Part shown: positions 44,413-56,034 of the stretch, one piece after another
Numbering within the stretch: position 1 is the first letter of the stretch
Layout: each line of letters opens with the position of its first letter
NCBI GenBank assembly: GCA_021234155.1
Contig: JAJEKV010000025.1
Span: 4,117,773-4,181,772, forward strand
Reading direction: 5' to 3'
Length of the DNA: 64,000 nucleotides
From: Isoetes taiwanensis
Taxonomy: Eukaryota; Streptophyta; Lycopodiopsida; Isoetales; Isoetaceae
Position numbers and translations under genes: made by a program
Notes under the pieces: generated by a model
What the model was told of the DNA's origin: nothing
The model's database searches: none
Seen by the model: the letters and a program-made list of their open reading frames with translations, nothing else

Positions 44413-45186
44413 TTATAAAAATATGTCTTAAATATGACGTGGAACCTAAAATGACGTCTTATAAAAATGTGACAGTCATAAAATAAGACTGATGTGCCTT
44501 AGGTCATACAACTATTAGAAACGAAGGGTCTGTTTTGACCATGGAGAGCTTTGGGCCAGTTTGAACAACATTATTGGTGTACGAATGAGATATAGCAAGA
44601 AGGAATTCGTGATTCCATTCCCGAATTGGTGAACTGAACAGAGAATTTGAATGTTTGACCATTTTCTAGATCTTCTCGATTTTGATGGACAAAATTATTT
44701 TCTGTTTACGTGACAAAGGGACGATAATAGCTGACCTTCCTCTCTTGTTCAGACTTTTTGGATTGTCTGGTGCTTTTGAATCTGGACATATAATATTTGG
44801 TGCCAGATTTAGGGCCCTCGAGGCGCTTGAAATTGAGAAGAATAGTGTAGAAAAACACAGGCTTAGAAAAGCCACCGTCTTTTTATAGCAGCAAGTGGCT
44901 AGAATCCCTTGGATCGACGCTCCTTGGCCGAATTTTAATCACATACATTGTAAATAATTTAGCACGAGGCCGTTGAATTTGTATCCAATCCAAATGCCAA
45001 TTTTCTTTGAAGCTCATAAGCAGGCTTCCTGGAAACGGAAGTCCTGGTCAAAAGTTGCACTTAGTTTTACTAAGTCTAGGGGGACCCATCTGCCGAAACC
45101 AAAAGATGATTGGAAGTCAACAAAATCTAGCTAGAACAGAGCTGAAAAATTCAACATCAGGATAAAATCTGCAGAGTGGCTGAGAC

Positions 45187-45196
45187 TATATATAAG
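45187..45196 (+). promoter_or_regulatory. TATA box of the SAUR gene
   Basis: The stretch TATATATAAG lies about 95 bp before the ATG at 45292, a good position for a core promoter. No canonical TGTCTC auxin-response element was seen in the preceding few hundred bases. Confidence 0.7.
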
Positions 45197-45291
45197 GTCT
45201 TCATTTTCTTAATTCCGACATCCGCCTCGCTTCTGAAATAAAATTAAATCTCTCCATCTAGTATCTTGTGTAGCAGATTAAAAACAAGAAG

Positions 45292-45591
45292 ATGAGGCTC
45301 CTCAGTCTGAAACGCCTTTTGAACTCAAACAAGTCTGATCAAAAATACATGAAGGTAGAGGAGCAAACGGAGGAGGATTTTGTGAGTAAAGGGTTTGTAG
45401 GTGTGTACGTGGGAGAAGAACGTCTGAGATTCTTAGTCCCTGTTGCATATTTTCGACACCCCTTATTCTTGGCACTCTTGAAACTATCTGAGAACGAATT
45501 TGAATTTTGCCTTGAGGGTGGATTAGTCATTCCTTGTGATGTTACATTGTTTGAGACTGTCTTGTCATCTATCCGGTTCAAGGCATTGTAG
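45292..45591 (+). CDS. SAUR-family small auxin-up RNA protein
   Basis: This single-exon 99-aa gene is intact from ATG to TAG. SAUR proteins are short auxin-responsive regulators. In well-studied members they inhibit PP2C.D phosphatases and so activate plasma-membrane proton pumps for cell expansion. The SAUR core spans about residues 34-91: KGFVGVYVGEERLRFLVPVA, then YFRHPLFLALLKLSENEFEF, then GGLVIPCDVTLFETVL. Length, lack of introns and the VYVGEE and IPCD motifs fit the family. The N-terminus is short and basic. A TATA box is correctly placed upstream, and the MITE lies about 0.8 kb further upstream. The downstream region is a repeat. Which subgroup it belongs to cannot be told here. Confidence 0.93.
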   Translation: MRLLSLKRLLNSNKSDQKYMKVEEQTEEDFVSKGFVGVYVGEERLRFLVPVAYFRHPLFLALLKLSENEFEFCLEGGLVIPCDVTLFETVLSSIRFKAL

Positions 45592-45890
45592 CTTCATGCA
45601 TTGAGACGAACAATTTTGATATGCAACCAGAGGCCTCAGAGTGGCATTTGATGGGAATTGTAAATGAACCTTGTAACTCCTGCTATGCTATGGCTCCTGC
45701 TATGCTATGGTATATAAGAGAGGATTTTGCTCTGCTTGAAGTATATCTATATTGCAGAGCCCCATTTCGGAAAGTAACCAATTGTTGTGGTGGAATCTGC
45801 AAAAGTTACCAGAAAAAAAGAATGCCATGGAATAGATAAAGCAACACTATCGCATATTTGCATGAAGACCAGTGTATAAGATTCACATAA

Positions 45891-46515
45891 CAGTAATGAA
45901 CAGGTCCAGTCAATGTGCTGCAGATCGAAATGTCAAACAAAGTATATGCACTTCCTTAAATTACTAATAGAAAATAGAAACCCATATCTACAATAGAAGT
46001 TTCCAGTAGGTATCCAATTTGTTTCTACATAGCAATCAATGTTGCTTCAATAGAACGAAAGTATTGTCTGATCATCAGAAGTGAACAATTCAGGTACTTT
46101 AAAGAAGTCAGAAAGAACGCATCGTGATCACTGAAAAACTCATTCCAAGTGTTAAAATCAAGCTCTTTCATCATCATTCAAGAAAAAAACTTAACATAGC
46201 TCATAGTCATCAGAGACTTAAATTGGTAATCAAAGGAATAGATCATTCGTGCATAGTTCTCATCATTTCACAGAGAGAATCCAACTTATAAAGACATCAG
46301 AATCCGTAACCTGAGAATCATATACATTCACATTGTTGCAGTAATTGATCATCATATGGCAGAAACAAGGAAACAGGAAAAAAACTTAAACCTGATGCAA
46401 ATAATAGCCTCAGACAAAGGTTTAAGCGTCATTGTAATGCAAGACTGAAAGTGTTCCCTTGAGCAGAAAGTGGATAGCCTTGCACCATCTCCAGATATCG
46501 AAAGGCCAGAAAACA
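45891..46515 (-). repeat. Third, inverted copy of part of the duplicated block
   Basis: On the minus strand this matches 24830-25420 and 11930-12520. It is more diverged than those two are from each other and keeps reading at its low-coordinate end (cattactgttatgtgaatc) where the other two have the Copia-2 LTR. It is useful as an outgroup: at the positions checked by eye it supports CAG or CTG over CG. It carries C/D-like boxes (see findings). No protein is encoded. Confidence 0.85.
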
Positions 46516-46555
46516 GTTAAAATCTAGAACACCATACCTGGACGGAGGAGCTGAT

Positions 46556-46690
46556 AATCGCGAAGTCTTTTAAGAGATGCAATATGTTAGGATTTCCCTT
46601 ATGTTATTAGGGTTTCCTTTAGACCGTTGGACTGAGAAGCTCATAATCGCGAAGTCTGTTAAGACCGACAATATGTTAGGGTTTCTATTT
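46556..46690. repeat. Two-copy tandem repeat
   Basis: Units share aatcgcgaagtct, then ttaaga, and caatatgttaggg or a close variant. One copy is at about 46556-46612 and the other at about 46644-46690. Confidence 0.7.
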
Positions 46691-48650
46691 CCTATTATAT
46701 TGTGCACTGAAATTTTTGTAAATTTAAAAAGGAAGATTGATCTGACGAGGAATTCAGAATCGTCTTAAAGGTGATTTATTCTTTAGGAGAATTTTTGTAT
46801 TATATATAAAAAGTACAGAGTACAATGTTTCAATCTTCAAGGAGGAGTACTACAGGAGTAAACTCAACCTCTTCGTCCTCCATGAATTGAGACTTATTCT
46901 GAGCAGGAAGAAAACAAAAGAAATATAAGATAGAGGTCACAGAACCTTCTCAGTGTCTTCTGAATCAACTGAATGGGTCACCACAGAAGGAGTCTTCCAC
47001 TTTCATTGTCCATGAAGGAGCCCATACATCCTCCACTAAATACAGCAGACATCGATAGACAGTCACCATCATTTCTACCTGTATATAACTTTTGAAGCGG
47101 GATAGGTGGACAAACCCTATCACCAAGCTGCATTACTCTTACCAAGGCACTAAGAAGGTGGTAGAGAAAATGGACCAGTATTAGAAGAGCAGCCTGCCAC
47201 TCTGCTCATAGAAGCTGCCACTGCTTCTTGAATTCTAGTTCCTCACCTCATAAGCAAGCAAATCATCATGAACATTAAATTGGAACAGATGCTGCATTGT
47301 CGGGATAAGCATTCAACCTGAAGCTATGCCCAGCCGCCAGAATCCTCCCTCTAGAGCCCGGTACATGATGTATAGATCAGCATATCCCTAGCTCGGCAAT
47401 CCACTCCAGTCTAATCCATTCCACCTACTTGCATTATAAGCAAAAGAAGACTAAAATTGCGTGGGTACCTGATCATTTATCTGAACCACCTATTTAGTCT
47501 TTCTGCCAGCAAGAAAGGGTAAGAATAAAACCATGACACTCTAAATCACTGCGAGATTGTATATCTTTGGATAAGTCCAGAAATAACCCAAAGACTTAAA
47601 CCTGCTACAATTTGCAACAATTCAGCCTGTATTTCTTCATTTCATCCCAGGTCGACCCAGCCATAGACAGCTGCAAGGAAGATATGAACTAATACGGTGG
47701 AAAAGAAGCAGGATTGTAGACCACCCCCAGATTATGTCTCAAGAAAAACCTGGAAAAAAACTTGTGAAGGACTAATCTTACAGCAAAGGAGTGTCTTGGC
47801 CTGGCAGCCTGGAGTGTGATATTACATTCTTAAGTCTCTCTTGTCATCATATTTAGCCATTGACACCAACAATTTTAAAGGCCTCAACTCCCTAAGAATA
47901 TTTAGTTCCCAGACACACTGTTTCATGGACACAATCATGGTAGCACAACAAATTCTTCAATCCTCTATGGAGGTGAATGCTTCTCCTTAAACCACAGGTC
48001 TTGCAATTTATCATGATCGGACCGTTCCCAGCCATTAGATCAAACATATGTTATATTATGGAACTTGGGGTAGCTGAAGATTATCACGATAATCTCTAGA
48101 GGTTATCACAATAATCTTCCAAATATTCTAGTATTCTAATCTAATGGTTGTTTGCTTGCCACGTGGTGCTTCCAAGTTACCTCCTCCATCATTTTCCCCC
48201 CTTTTTGCTCTGTTCCGGCGTCGTTGCTCTGTTCCTCTGCTCGGCTTGCAAAATGCATGGATCCTCTGCTTAGCTTCCTCTGCTATGCTCGGGTTGCTCT
48301 GCTCGGCTTGCAAAATACGTGGATTAACTGCAGGAGTGGAGATGAAGTTCCGACAATAGCTGAGCTATAGTTTTTCTGTTCATAAAGGTATCTATGCATC
48401 AACTCGCACTTCTCGGCTATGCTTATATCTTTTCTCACGCCGTCTGTGATGCTCATAATTTTGGGCTCTATTTTCATTTTTAGGCAAAAGCAACTGCCTT
48501 TTACCTTCGTCTCCTCCAAGGTCGGCCATGCTTAAGGCCTAACAGGCTACTTGTTGGGCCATGCTCTGATTCTTTTCCCACTTATGGCAGCCTAAACTTC
48601 TACCCAGGCCGTTATTTTTAGATTGACAGTACAGTTTAGCTTTCTAAACA
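46690..48650. other. Intergenic stretch
   Basis: No gene is recognised over about 2 kb. At 48215-48320 a unit including ctctgctcggcttgcaaaat occurs twice, which opens several overlapping frames that are not convincing genes. Confidence 0.5.
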
Positions 48651-48655
48651 GGGCC

Positions 48656-48700
48656 ATTAGAGAAAATATGGGGTCTTAGAATATCCCTTTAAAAAATGCT
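48656..48700 (+). repeat. Left terminal inverted repeat of the 7.4 kb element
   Basis: The core ATTAGAGAAAATATGGGG extends with TCT, then atatccctttaaaaaat. It pairs with 55990-56034. Confidence 0.7.
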
Positions 48701-49040
48701 CGAAATTCCACATCAGATTTTGCAATCCACCAATAAGGGGCTTGCTCTTTGTTCAAATGGCATGTCTACATGGCAAGGGGATGCCCCAAATATTTAGAAA
48801 ATAGTGCATGAAATCCCCTAAAGATATTGTTAGATATATAGGAATCTTGTTTACGTGAGGTGTGAAATAACTACATTGTATTGCATCGAGCATCCAATAG
48901 TTAATGCATGAAAAAAAACACAGCTCCCAATTAGTAGTTTCAGACGGCCGCCTGGCGGTTTAGGGTTCTCAAAGGCGCCTTCATGGGTTTAGCCTAAACT
49001 CAACTCGATCAAGCACGCCAGGGTAACATTCTAATCCGGT

Positions 49041-49890
49041 TTGGCATTTGATTTCTTTGTGATCATGGTTTTGATTGGGTTTTTCTTTTCTCGTTTAGGA
49101 TGCCAAGATCGGGAGGCGGTGACCGTTTTCTTATGCAATAACAAGAATGAAGAAGGCGAATGGGAGAAGCTCCATCTCAAAGTAATTGGTTCCCGGGTGA
49201 CAATGAGGCCATTGCGGTGGCTACCATGGTGTCAAAGGGCTAAACAGTTAGGCTGCTTTGACCCATTGGAAGGGACGAGTAAAAGAATTTGTTTTGGACC
49301 CGGAGGTAAGGTTGTAATGGATCCGGTTGTGGAGCATGCATACGACTCACATGACATGGCTAAGGAGTCTATTTCAATGAAGCATTCCTTTCCTTCTCTT
49401 GAACCCAACTTCGCTTTGCTCCTCGGATTTTACTTGATGTTGTTTTACCAAGAGCATAACTAGTGTACTTGAAGTGTACCATTGCAAGGAATTGGTCATC
49501 ATTGTTCAAGGATTCGACCATGAGGAGCTTGAAAGAAAGAGGTATATGGTTTCATGCATATCATTCAAAGATATCGAGGTAAAGGGATAGGAAAGTCGGT
49601 AGAGATTGATCTACCGGATCCAAACTTATAGGTACCGAGTTTGGTGGATATGCAAATTGTTGACAACATCCGAGATCATTTAGGCGGAGAAGTATTTAAG
49701 AATCTTAGGGAAAGAGGAGGAGTGAGATGCTCATTTAAAGTGTTTCTTCCAATTCATGTTTTCTCTTATTTATTTCAATCTGAAACTTCAATTAGGATTG
49801 CACCACGGACTTATACAATCCGGGTGTATCCTCTAATAGTCCGGAGAGTATATTTTCCGCCGGTGGAAGGAAAGGGATCATGAAACCGGG
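49041..49890 (+). pseudogene. Unrecognised coding region in the TIR element, plus strand
   Basis: The frame 49041-49463 (140 aa) contains EGEWEKLHLKVIGSRVTM and later DPVVEHAYDSHDMAKESISM. A possible acceptor (tctcgtttag) lies at 49090-49099, so the real exon may start near 49100. Between 49463 and 49641, coding resumes in shifted frames with LEVYHCKELVIIVQGFDHEE. 49641-49883 reads VDNIRDHLGGEVFKNLRERG and ends IVRRVYFPPVEGKGS. The pieces together suggest a soluble protein of roughly 280 aa with several frameshifts. I do not recognise the family. Confidence 0.4.
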
Positions 49891-50049
49891 CAGCAAATCA
49901 CAAGGTGCACTCCTGCAAATGACACATTTATATTTAGGTGAGGATTGGCAAGTTTTAGCATCGGGTTTTACATTTGCATATATCCGTTTTACTAGATTCT
50001 CATTGTATTGAATACATTTCGATTTCTATGGTGTTAAAAAGTACAAGTT

Positions 50050-50391
50050 GTGTAGCCGGATGCTATACATCAATTTTTTATTGAGAGAAGGAAGCGTGTA
50101 TGGGAGAAATGCCACCGGGCTTGGAGATCAGTAGAAGATCATGGACGGAGAACTCACCCCTTATGGATTTAGTCATTGGTTTTGATGGCATGACTCGGGA
50201 GAAGGTCTTTGCATGTTGAGGAAGAATGGACTTTACATGAATGTCGGGAGTTCTTGAATACATGTGCAATGAATGGTGACTTCTATTTCCTTTTGAATGA
50301 TAGAAAGATTGGTTATAGAAGGGAGTGTTCTGTAAAATGCAAGGAATGTAAATCTCCATCTACATTGTGCGTCAAATACTTGTTGCTTTAA
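50050..50391 (+). pseudogene. Second coding-like piece, plus strand
   Basis: Across one frameshift near 50210 it reads MGEMPPGLEISRRSWTENSP, VIGFDGMTREKV, then VEEEWTLHECREFLNTCAMN and CSVKCKECKSPSTLCVKYLL. The last part has a CxxxCxxC-like cysteine cluster. It may be the 3' exon of the region at 49041-49890. Function is unknown. Confidence 0.35.
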
Positions 50392-50409
50392 TGGATAGAA
50401 AAACATAAG

Positions 50410-50725
50410 AAAGGCAGTTGGTTTTGCAGGTTCAATTCCTGCAGCTATGTCTAAATTTGGTTGCTATTTAAGAATATGTTTCTTGCTGGACTTTACCATT
50501 CCTGTGAACTAATACTTGTTGAATCCAAAAATACATCTGCTATAACATTTGCTGATTAGTTCATGTAAGCCTTTTGCTGTTTATGTGAACTGCTGCAAAC
50601 TCAAGTGGTTAATGGTTTTGCAGGTTCAATTCCTGCACTTTATCTAAATTTTGTTGCTACTTAACAATATCTACTTAGCTGGACACTACCATTCCCGTGA
50701 ACTAATACTTGTTGAATCCATGTAA
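50410..50725 (+). repeat. Tandem repeat with tRNA T-arm-like sequence
   Basis: Two copies of a unit of about 110-130 bp, starting near 50425 and 50619, each contain GCAGGTTCAATTCCTGC, a perfect T-stem and T-loop, and later gaactaatacttgttgaatcc. Only the T arm resembles tRNA. No acceptor, D or anticodon arm accompanies it. Confidence 0.6.
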
Positions 50726-52892
50726 GACTAATAGTTCATGAAAGACTTTCTTTGTTTTGCAAGACTCGATTTGATATGACACTTTGAATTGGCGGTGTTT
50801 TGGTTAATGTGAACTGGCTTTGCAATCTCAAGTGCTTGTTATTCTTTGTCCACAACACGATGAAATCATAGACATGTCTTAGAAGATTGATTACCGCTAG
50901 ATATATTCTTGCCTTATATGTAACTTGGGTTTGGAAGGGCTTTCATATTCATGCTTGCTCAATAACAATGTTTGCTCGACTTTAATCTTAAAGAGATGGT
51001 TATTTAGCTGAACAAGCTAGAACTTTAGAAGTTCAATGACAGTTAGAAGTTCAAGAGACAGTGGTATTCAGCTTACACTAAAGTTCAAGAGACAATAGTA
51101 TTCACATCACACTTAAAATGCATTGAAGTTCAATGACGGTTAAAGTTCAAGAGACAATGGTATCCAAACTTACACTTAAACATTTAATTGACAATGAACA
51201 TTGACAGCTTAAGACAATAGTATTCACATCACGCTTAAAATGCATTGAAGGATATATTCAGAAAGCAGATAAGAAGAATGTACACACAGCATGCATGCAA
51301 TTAGACATTAGATTACATGTTCCCAAAAACTTTGAGAGTTTCAGAAAAAACTGAGAATACTTGAACATAAGCACACAATGGTGAATATATTTAAGACATT
51401 GAAGAATAAACTCAGAAATCAGAAGGAAATACACAAGAAATACATGACTGATTTTATATTATATACTCCCAAAAAACAACCGTCTCATGGACGAATTTAC
51501 AAAAGGCCTGTACATAGCAGGCATGTTCCATCACAAAAAGAGGTAGCATCATAAGTTATGGAGATGAGTTATGGAGATTCATATACATGGTCGAGAAAAC
51601 AAAAGCACAACATTGAAAAAAAAAAACACAGGGGTATCCTAGGCACGCCCAGAGGCGCATCCCGAGCTCCATACGCTGTGTCATTGCCACCGGCTTGAAT
51701 AACCATCTCCGTAAGGCCATGGTCCAAATGAGGACGGTCTAGCCATCTTGAACCTTATCGTAAACTACTGACTCCCTTCGAACTAGGGCTCCACCTCCAC
51801 ACACGAAAATCGGGCGACATACTTGATCCTCTTGCGGTGGCTAGAATTCCTGCACTTCGTCCATGGGAACTCTGGCGGTGATCTTGATTCTGGCCATGCT
51901 CGTTACGATTCTGCTGGGTATGGTTCTGGGAATTGGGAGGAAGATGAAGAGCACCCGTCCAATCGAGTGCAATGATCTGCATGCATACGAAATGCACTGT
52001 ACTTCTGTCTAAAAAGGCGTGCCATGCAATCAATGGCTTCGTCAACTGATATATTTTTTTTATTGTTGGTTTAGGGTTGTGCAAGTTTGGTGTACTATTG
52101 GTCACATTTGTTATTTGTCAATGGTCACATTTGGAAATATGTATGAAGTTCATGGTTCAAAATTGAACCATAAACTTTATGAACCATGAACTTTATCAAA
52201 ATTGAACCATACACTTTATAAGTGAACTTTATGAAGTTTATGGTGAATCTTGAACTAGCATTTTATGGTCACAATTTTGCAAAGCATAACTAGTATGTTC
52301 ATTATGCAAAGCAATGGTCACAATTATGTTTAAATATGGTAACAAGTATTATGGAAACTTAGAATTTTTTTGGAGTTTGATGTTCATACAAGTATTGCAA
52401 TTGAAAATACAAAAGGGAGTTTGATGTTCGTACAAGTATTGCAATTGAAAATACAAAATTGAAAACAAAGAAACCTTATATATGACTAAGTTTATTTAAC
52501 CCTAAGCATGTGGGATAATTCAACCACTACTGACTATTTAGGGTTTGAACTCGACCTTTGGGATGGGTTTTAAACTGATATTGATTGTTAAGTTCTGCTA
52601 TTGATTGTTGATATTAAGAACCCGATATTAATTGTTAAGTTTCAGCTTGATCCCAAGAATTTGATACAAAATTCTTGGGATAGATGGTTGATACAAAAAA
52701 TCTGCACAATTTGAAACAAGAATATGCACAAAATCTGATACAACAACACAACTATACAACGGGTTTCTGAAATGCACAAATTAAGATATGCCATAAATCT
52801 GATACAAATGCAGCTTGCTATAAAGTTTGAGATTCATAAGAAATCAGATAACAATATACCTTTTTCCAATTCTTTGTCTCTTGCTTCTCCAC
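50726..52892. other. Interior of the TIR element without recognised genes
   Basis: It contains a degenerate minisatellite at about 51020-51250 (units with aagttcaagagacaatggta or close variants, and cacatcacacttaaaatgca). An inverted-repeat cluster lies at 52145-52260 (atggttcaaaattgaaccat and caaactttatgaaccatgaa-type arms), and a two-copy direct repeat at about 52373-52458 (gagtttgatgttc, acaagtattgcaattgaaaa). A minus-strand frame at 51755-52105 (116 aa) is unassigned. Confidence 0.5.
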
Positions 52893-55400
52893 TCATTTAG
52901 TTTGTTCACGCCATTCGATTCTGACCAAGCCCATTTGTCGACGCCTCTTCATAGCAACCGCCATTGCATCATGCAAAATTAGCGAGGCACGCCTTGCCAC
53001 ATTCTCTTCATGTCTTGCTAGCACTCCTCTATAGAACCATTGTCCCATTTGGACCAATGGATTGGATTGACGAGAAGTTAGATTATCCGCCTCGTTGAGT
53101 CTTCCTATTAAAACCATCTTGGCTTGCTTATGTGATTTTTCCATGCCTTGTGTGTTCCATATGGCCAAGCTACCATACCTATCTGCAAACCAAGGCCCAT
53201 GTGCAAAAATTATATGCACATAATGTGTAACCTCGCTCTCCCCCCATGCATCTATGTATGCCTTTGTAAATGCATTAACAAAGCAACTGAAATTCCAAAT
53301 TGCTTACGTTGTGAGAAAGTCTTGTTTCTGCAACAACAGATTTAAGTTGGATAAGGCATTCCATGCATGCCTTTTTCTGGTTCTTCCATTAGTGGTTCTG
53401 TCCATCTCTGCATCTACAAGTTTTTTCCCAAAGTCCCATACACCTACCTTGGCACTTTCATTGCATAGAAAGTGCTTTGCCCTCTCACCTCCAATAGACA
53501 CCTTGGCTGGAACCGAGCTTCTTCCATTGGAGGACTGTTTAGTATCCATTTCCAGCTTCACACATCCACCATGCAATCCTGCATTTGATAATACTGTCTC
53601 CACTCGTTCAATAGCTTCTTTCCGTTGCTTCTCATCCTTAATGTTCCAGACAAACAACTCTGAAAGCCAAATCATCTTTTCTACTATCCTAACAAGAGCG
53701 TGCAGTGTACAAATGTGAACTCTATCCAAGGGAATAGGCAAAATTGGGATCAGATCTTTATCCTTTAGGTGTCTATCAGGAGCTGAACTCTGATTACATT
53801 TGAGAGTACTCTTTGAGGGGCCATTTTTTTGTTTCTTTCAAAGTCTCACAAAGAATACAAGCACATTCGAGAAGTCTTTGCACCGAAGACCTAATATTAT
53901 ACATGGCTTTCTCGCCAGATCCATGCCGTGGAAATTAATCAAAAAAAGAACCAAAACCTTCAACACAAACCTTCTTACCTTTATTATAGCTGTCCACAAG
54001 CATAGGTATACACAATACGCTCAAAGACCCATTTCAAGACTTCATTGTTCTCCTTATGAACTTGGAAAAGGCCCAACCACCACGTATGCTCCTCGGATTG
54101 GATTGAAAACCACTTTCGAGTCTCTAGCCTTCCTCTTTAACATTTTTGTTGTTCATAATCTGCAAAGAAATGCCCGATTCATGGATCACAAAGACACCCT
54201 TTCATACTTGACTTTGTGGTCGAGTTCCATTTCATCAAGCTTCAAACAAACCTCCAAATGGCTGTTTTGAATGCTATCTTCATGTATATTATAGAAAACT
54301 ACCATAAATTTCAGAATGCTCTCCAAGTCAAACCACAAATTGTTTCTCTCATGGAGACTTATAATTTTGTTGTCATTGGGGATACCTTTCTTAGATCTTG
54401 GCCCGAAATAGTGAATGGTGCTTCACACTTGATTGAGTGCATTCCTCCAAGGATCTCTTCAACCATAGTGTTTCTCCTTGCCACGACAAGATTCAGATGG
54501 TGTGGCCTTGGAACCATAACTTTATTTGTCCCAACCATGTTCAATGCATCCAGAATTGCTTGAAGAGCAATCTATAAGTTTCTTTATACTAATTCCAGCG
54601 AGAATCACATACATTTTGAATTTTATTTGCATCCATTTTAGAACTCACCTCATGAAGAAGCAGTCCATAACAGATTTCTTCAAATCAGAATTCTCGGTGA
54701 ATTTAACATTGAAAGTATTTCTTCTTTTGTGGCAATACTTCTTACAATGCTTTTATAACATTCTTCCTCACACCCTTCTTTCCCTTACTACTTGATCAGC
54801 ACTTGCTTCATAGCATAAATTCTCCTTCGAGCAGCCCCACATTTAATATTAAGTGTTTCAATTGGCTTGAATTCTTTTTATTCTCTCTCGAGCACCAAGA
54901 ACAGTCCTCTTTGATCTCTCCAATCTCTTACGCAAGAAGACATTACATTGTTTCATATTCTTTCTAGCATCCGCCATTGCTGAAAGTCTTGCAAACCGTA
55001 ATTGCTTGACACATTGTTGAAACATCACAATATCTTCCTCCAATTGAGAATTCCTTTTTAGTTAGGGTTGACGCTTATCCTTTTCCTTTCTTTGCTGCTC
55101 TAATCGATCTCTCAATTTAGACAACTCCGTGTCTCTCTCAAATGCAAGCAATGTGACAAATTGTTATTTTGATAAATTAATTGCAAATCAGATTGTGCCG
55201 GGCTCTCACAATAGCCTAGCAGCCCCGACTTTCCCTCACAAACAAACCTCACAAGGCTTGACACACAATTGAAATTTGGACATTTACCTGAATGGATTTC
55301 GTGGGTAAATTTCCCCTCTTGTCCCGATATCGGCATGCTTGGCTCCACTCAATCTCAAAGCATTATGTTCTTCTTTTTCGACGATGGATTTTGCAAATTC
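52893..55400 (-). pseudogene. Unassigned putative transposon protein in the TIR element, minus strand
   Basis: Pieces from N- to C-terminus run as follows. 55410-55330 has LAFIEFAKSIVEKEEHNALR. 55348-55112 has GKCPNFNCVSSLVRFVCEGK, with several Cys. 55130-54858 is a coiled coil with TELSKLRDRLEQQRKEK and ARKNMKQCNVFLRKRLERSK. 54544-54359 has VPRPHHLNLVVARRNTMVEE and EAPFTISGQDLRKVSPMTTK. About 54130-54000 has EEHTWWLGLFQVHKENNEVL. 53741-53304 has LDRVHICTLHALVRIVEKMI and ERVETVLSNAGLHGGCVKLE. 53219-52893 has YGSLAIWNTQGMEKSHKQAK. The total is about 800 aa with many frameshifts. The pieces recall uncharacterised repetitive proteins of plants. A role as the transposase is inferred only from its position between the TIRs. 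Confidence 0.45.
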
Positions 55401-55699
55401 GATGAAGGCAAGGTAATTCTCATTTGAACCATGGCAATGACCGCAGCCTAGCGTAAAACCATCCCGTAAACTCCATTGTTGATTTTATAATTTTTGATTC
55501 AAATGTTTCAAAAGGGAAATTCAAATTTGAACTACAATTCAAAATTTCCGAAAGCACTTTAGAGTAAGGGAAAATCAATATTGAACTGCAATTCAAATTT
55601 TTCCCGCAAATGCAATGAGGGAATTTCAAATTTGAACTATGATTCAAAAAATTTCGTGAGCAAATGCAATGAGGGAAATTCAAATTTGAACTCACACGC

Positions 55700-55890
55700 C
55701 CATGAACCCTAAACCTTGGATCTCGAGCTCAAATCGTGCATCCGGCTGCCTTGGAAAACCACCGGACACCTCGCTTGAATAGGGAGATCTCGTATGCATC
55801 TCTCGACACGCCCGAGATCTCACGAACGGATTCGAGGAACCCTAATCGAGATTTCCTCCTCTCTCTCTCCAAATGACGTGGCATAATGGG
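55700..55890 (-). other. Leader-like stretch before the right TIR
   Basis: This is GC-richer sequence with gaggaggaaatctcg- and agggtt-type motifs, read on the minus strand between the right TIR and the first coding piece. It resembles a 5' untranslated leader. At 55440-55690 a related 60-70 bp unit with tcaaatttgaact repeats three to four times. Confidence 0.35.
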
Positions 55891-55989
55891 ATAGGTCTAC
55901 GTGGGCTCTAAGATACACTTGGATTCTATATTTATGAAGGATAAATGCTCTCCAATATAATTAGGAAAATAGAAAAAATAACTTATAAT

Positions 55990-56034
55990 ATTTCTTAGGG
56001 GGACACCAAGAGACCCCATATTTTCTCTAATGTC
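55990..56034 (-). repeat. Right terminal inverted repeat of the 7.4 kb element
   Basis: It ends agaccccatattttctctaa then t. It is the inverse of 48656-48676, with a weaker extension inward. Confidence 0.7.

Larger units (their letters stand above)
48656..56034. mobile_element. Candidate large TIR DNA transposon, about 7.4 kb
   Basis: The left end reads ATTAGAGAAAATATGGGG then TCT (48656-48676). The same sequence is inverted at 56014-56034. The match is perfect for 21-22 bases and continues more weakly (tccc(t/c)(t/c)taa(a/g)aaat) for about 20 more. A TA dinucleotide target duplication is possible if the element starts at GAGAAAATATGG. A longer one is not visible. Inside are two convergent coding regions, plus strand near the left end (49100-50391) and minus strand near the right end (55400-52893), with a 5'-leader-like stretch by the right TIR. 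None of the proteins matches a family I can name. Confidence 0.6.

Noticed and set aside
43830..44418. Open frames inside the MITE
   Set aside because: They are short, overlapping on both strands and bounded by the element's TIRs, with no transposase motif.
44666..44888. Opposed 69/68-aa frames before the SAUR gene
   Set aside because: They are antisense to each other, show no domain, and one covers promoter-proximal sequence.
53254..54563. Plus-strand open frames opposite the minus-strand TIR-element protein
   Set aside because: The minus strand shows the conserved-looking protein pieces. The plus frames are antisense shadows without domains.
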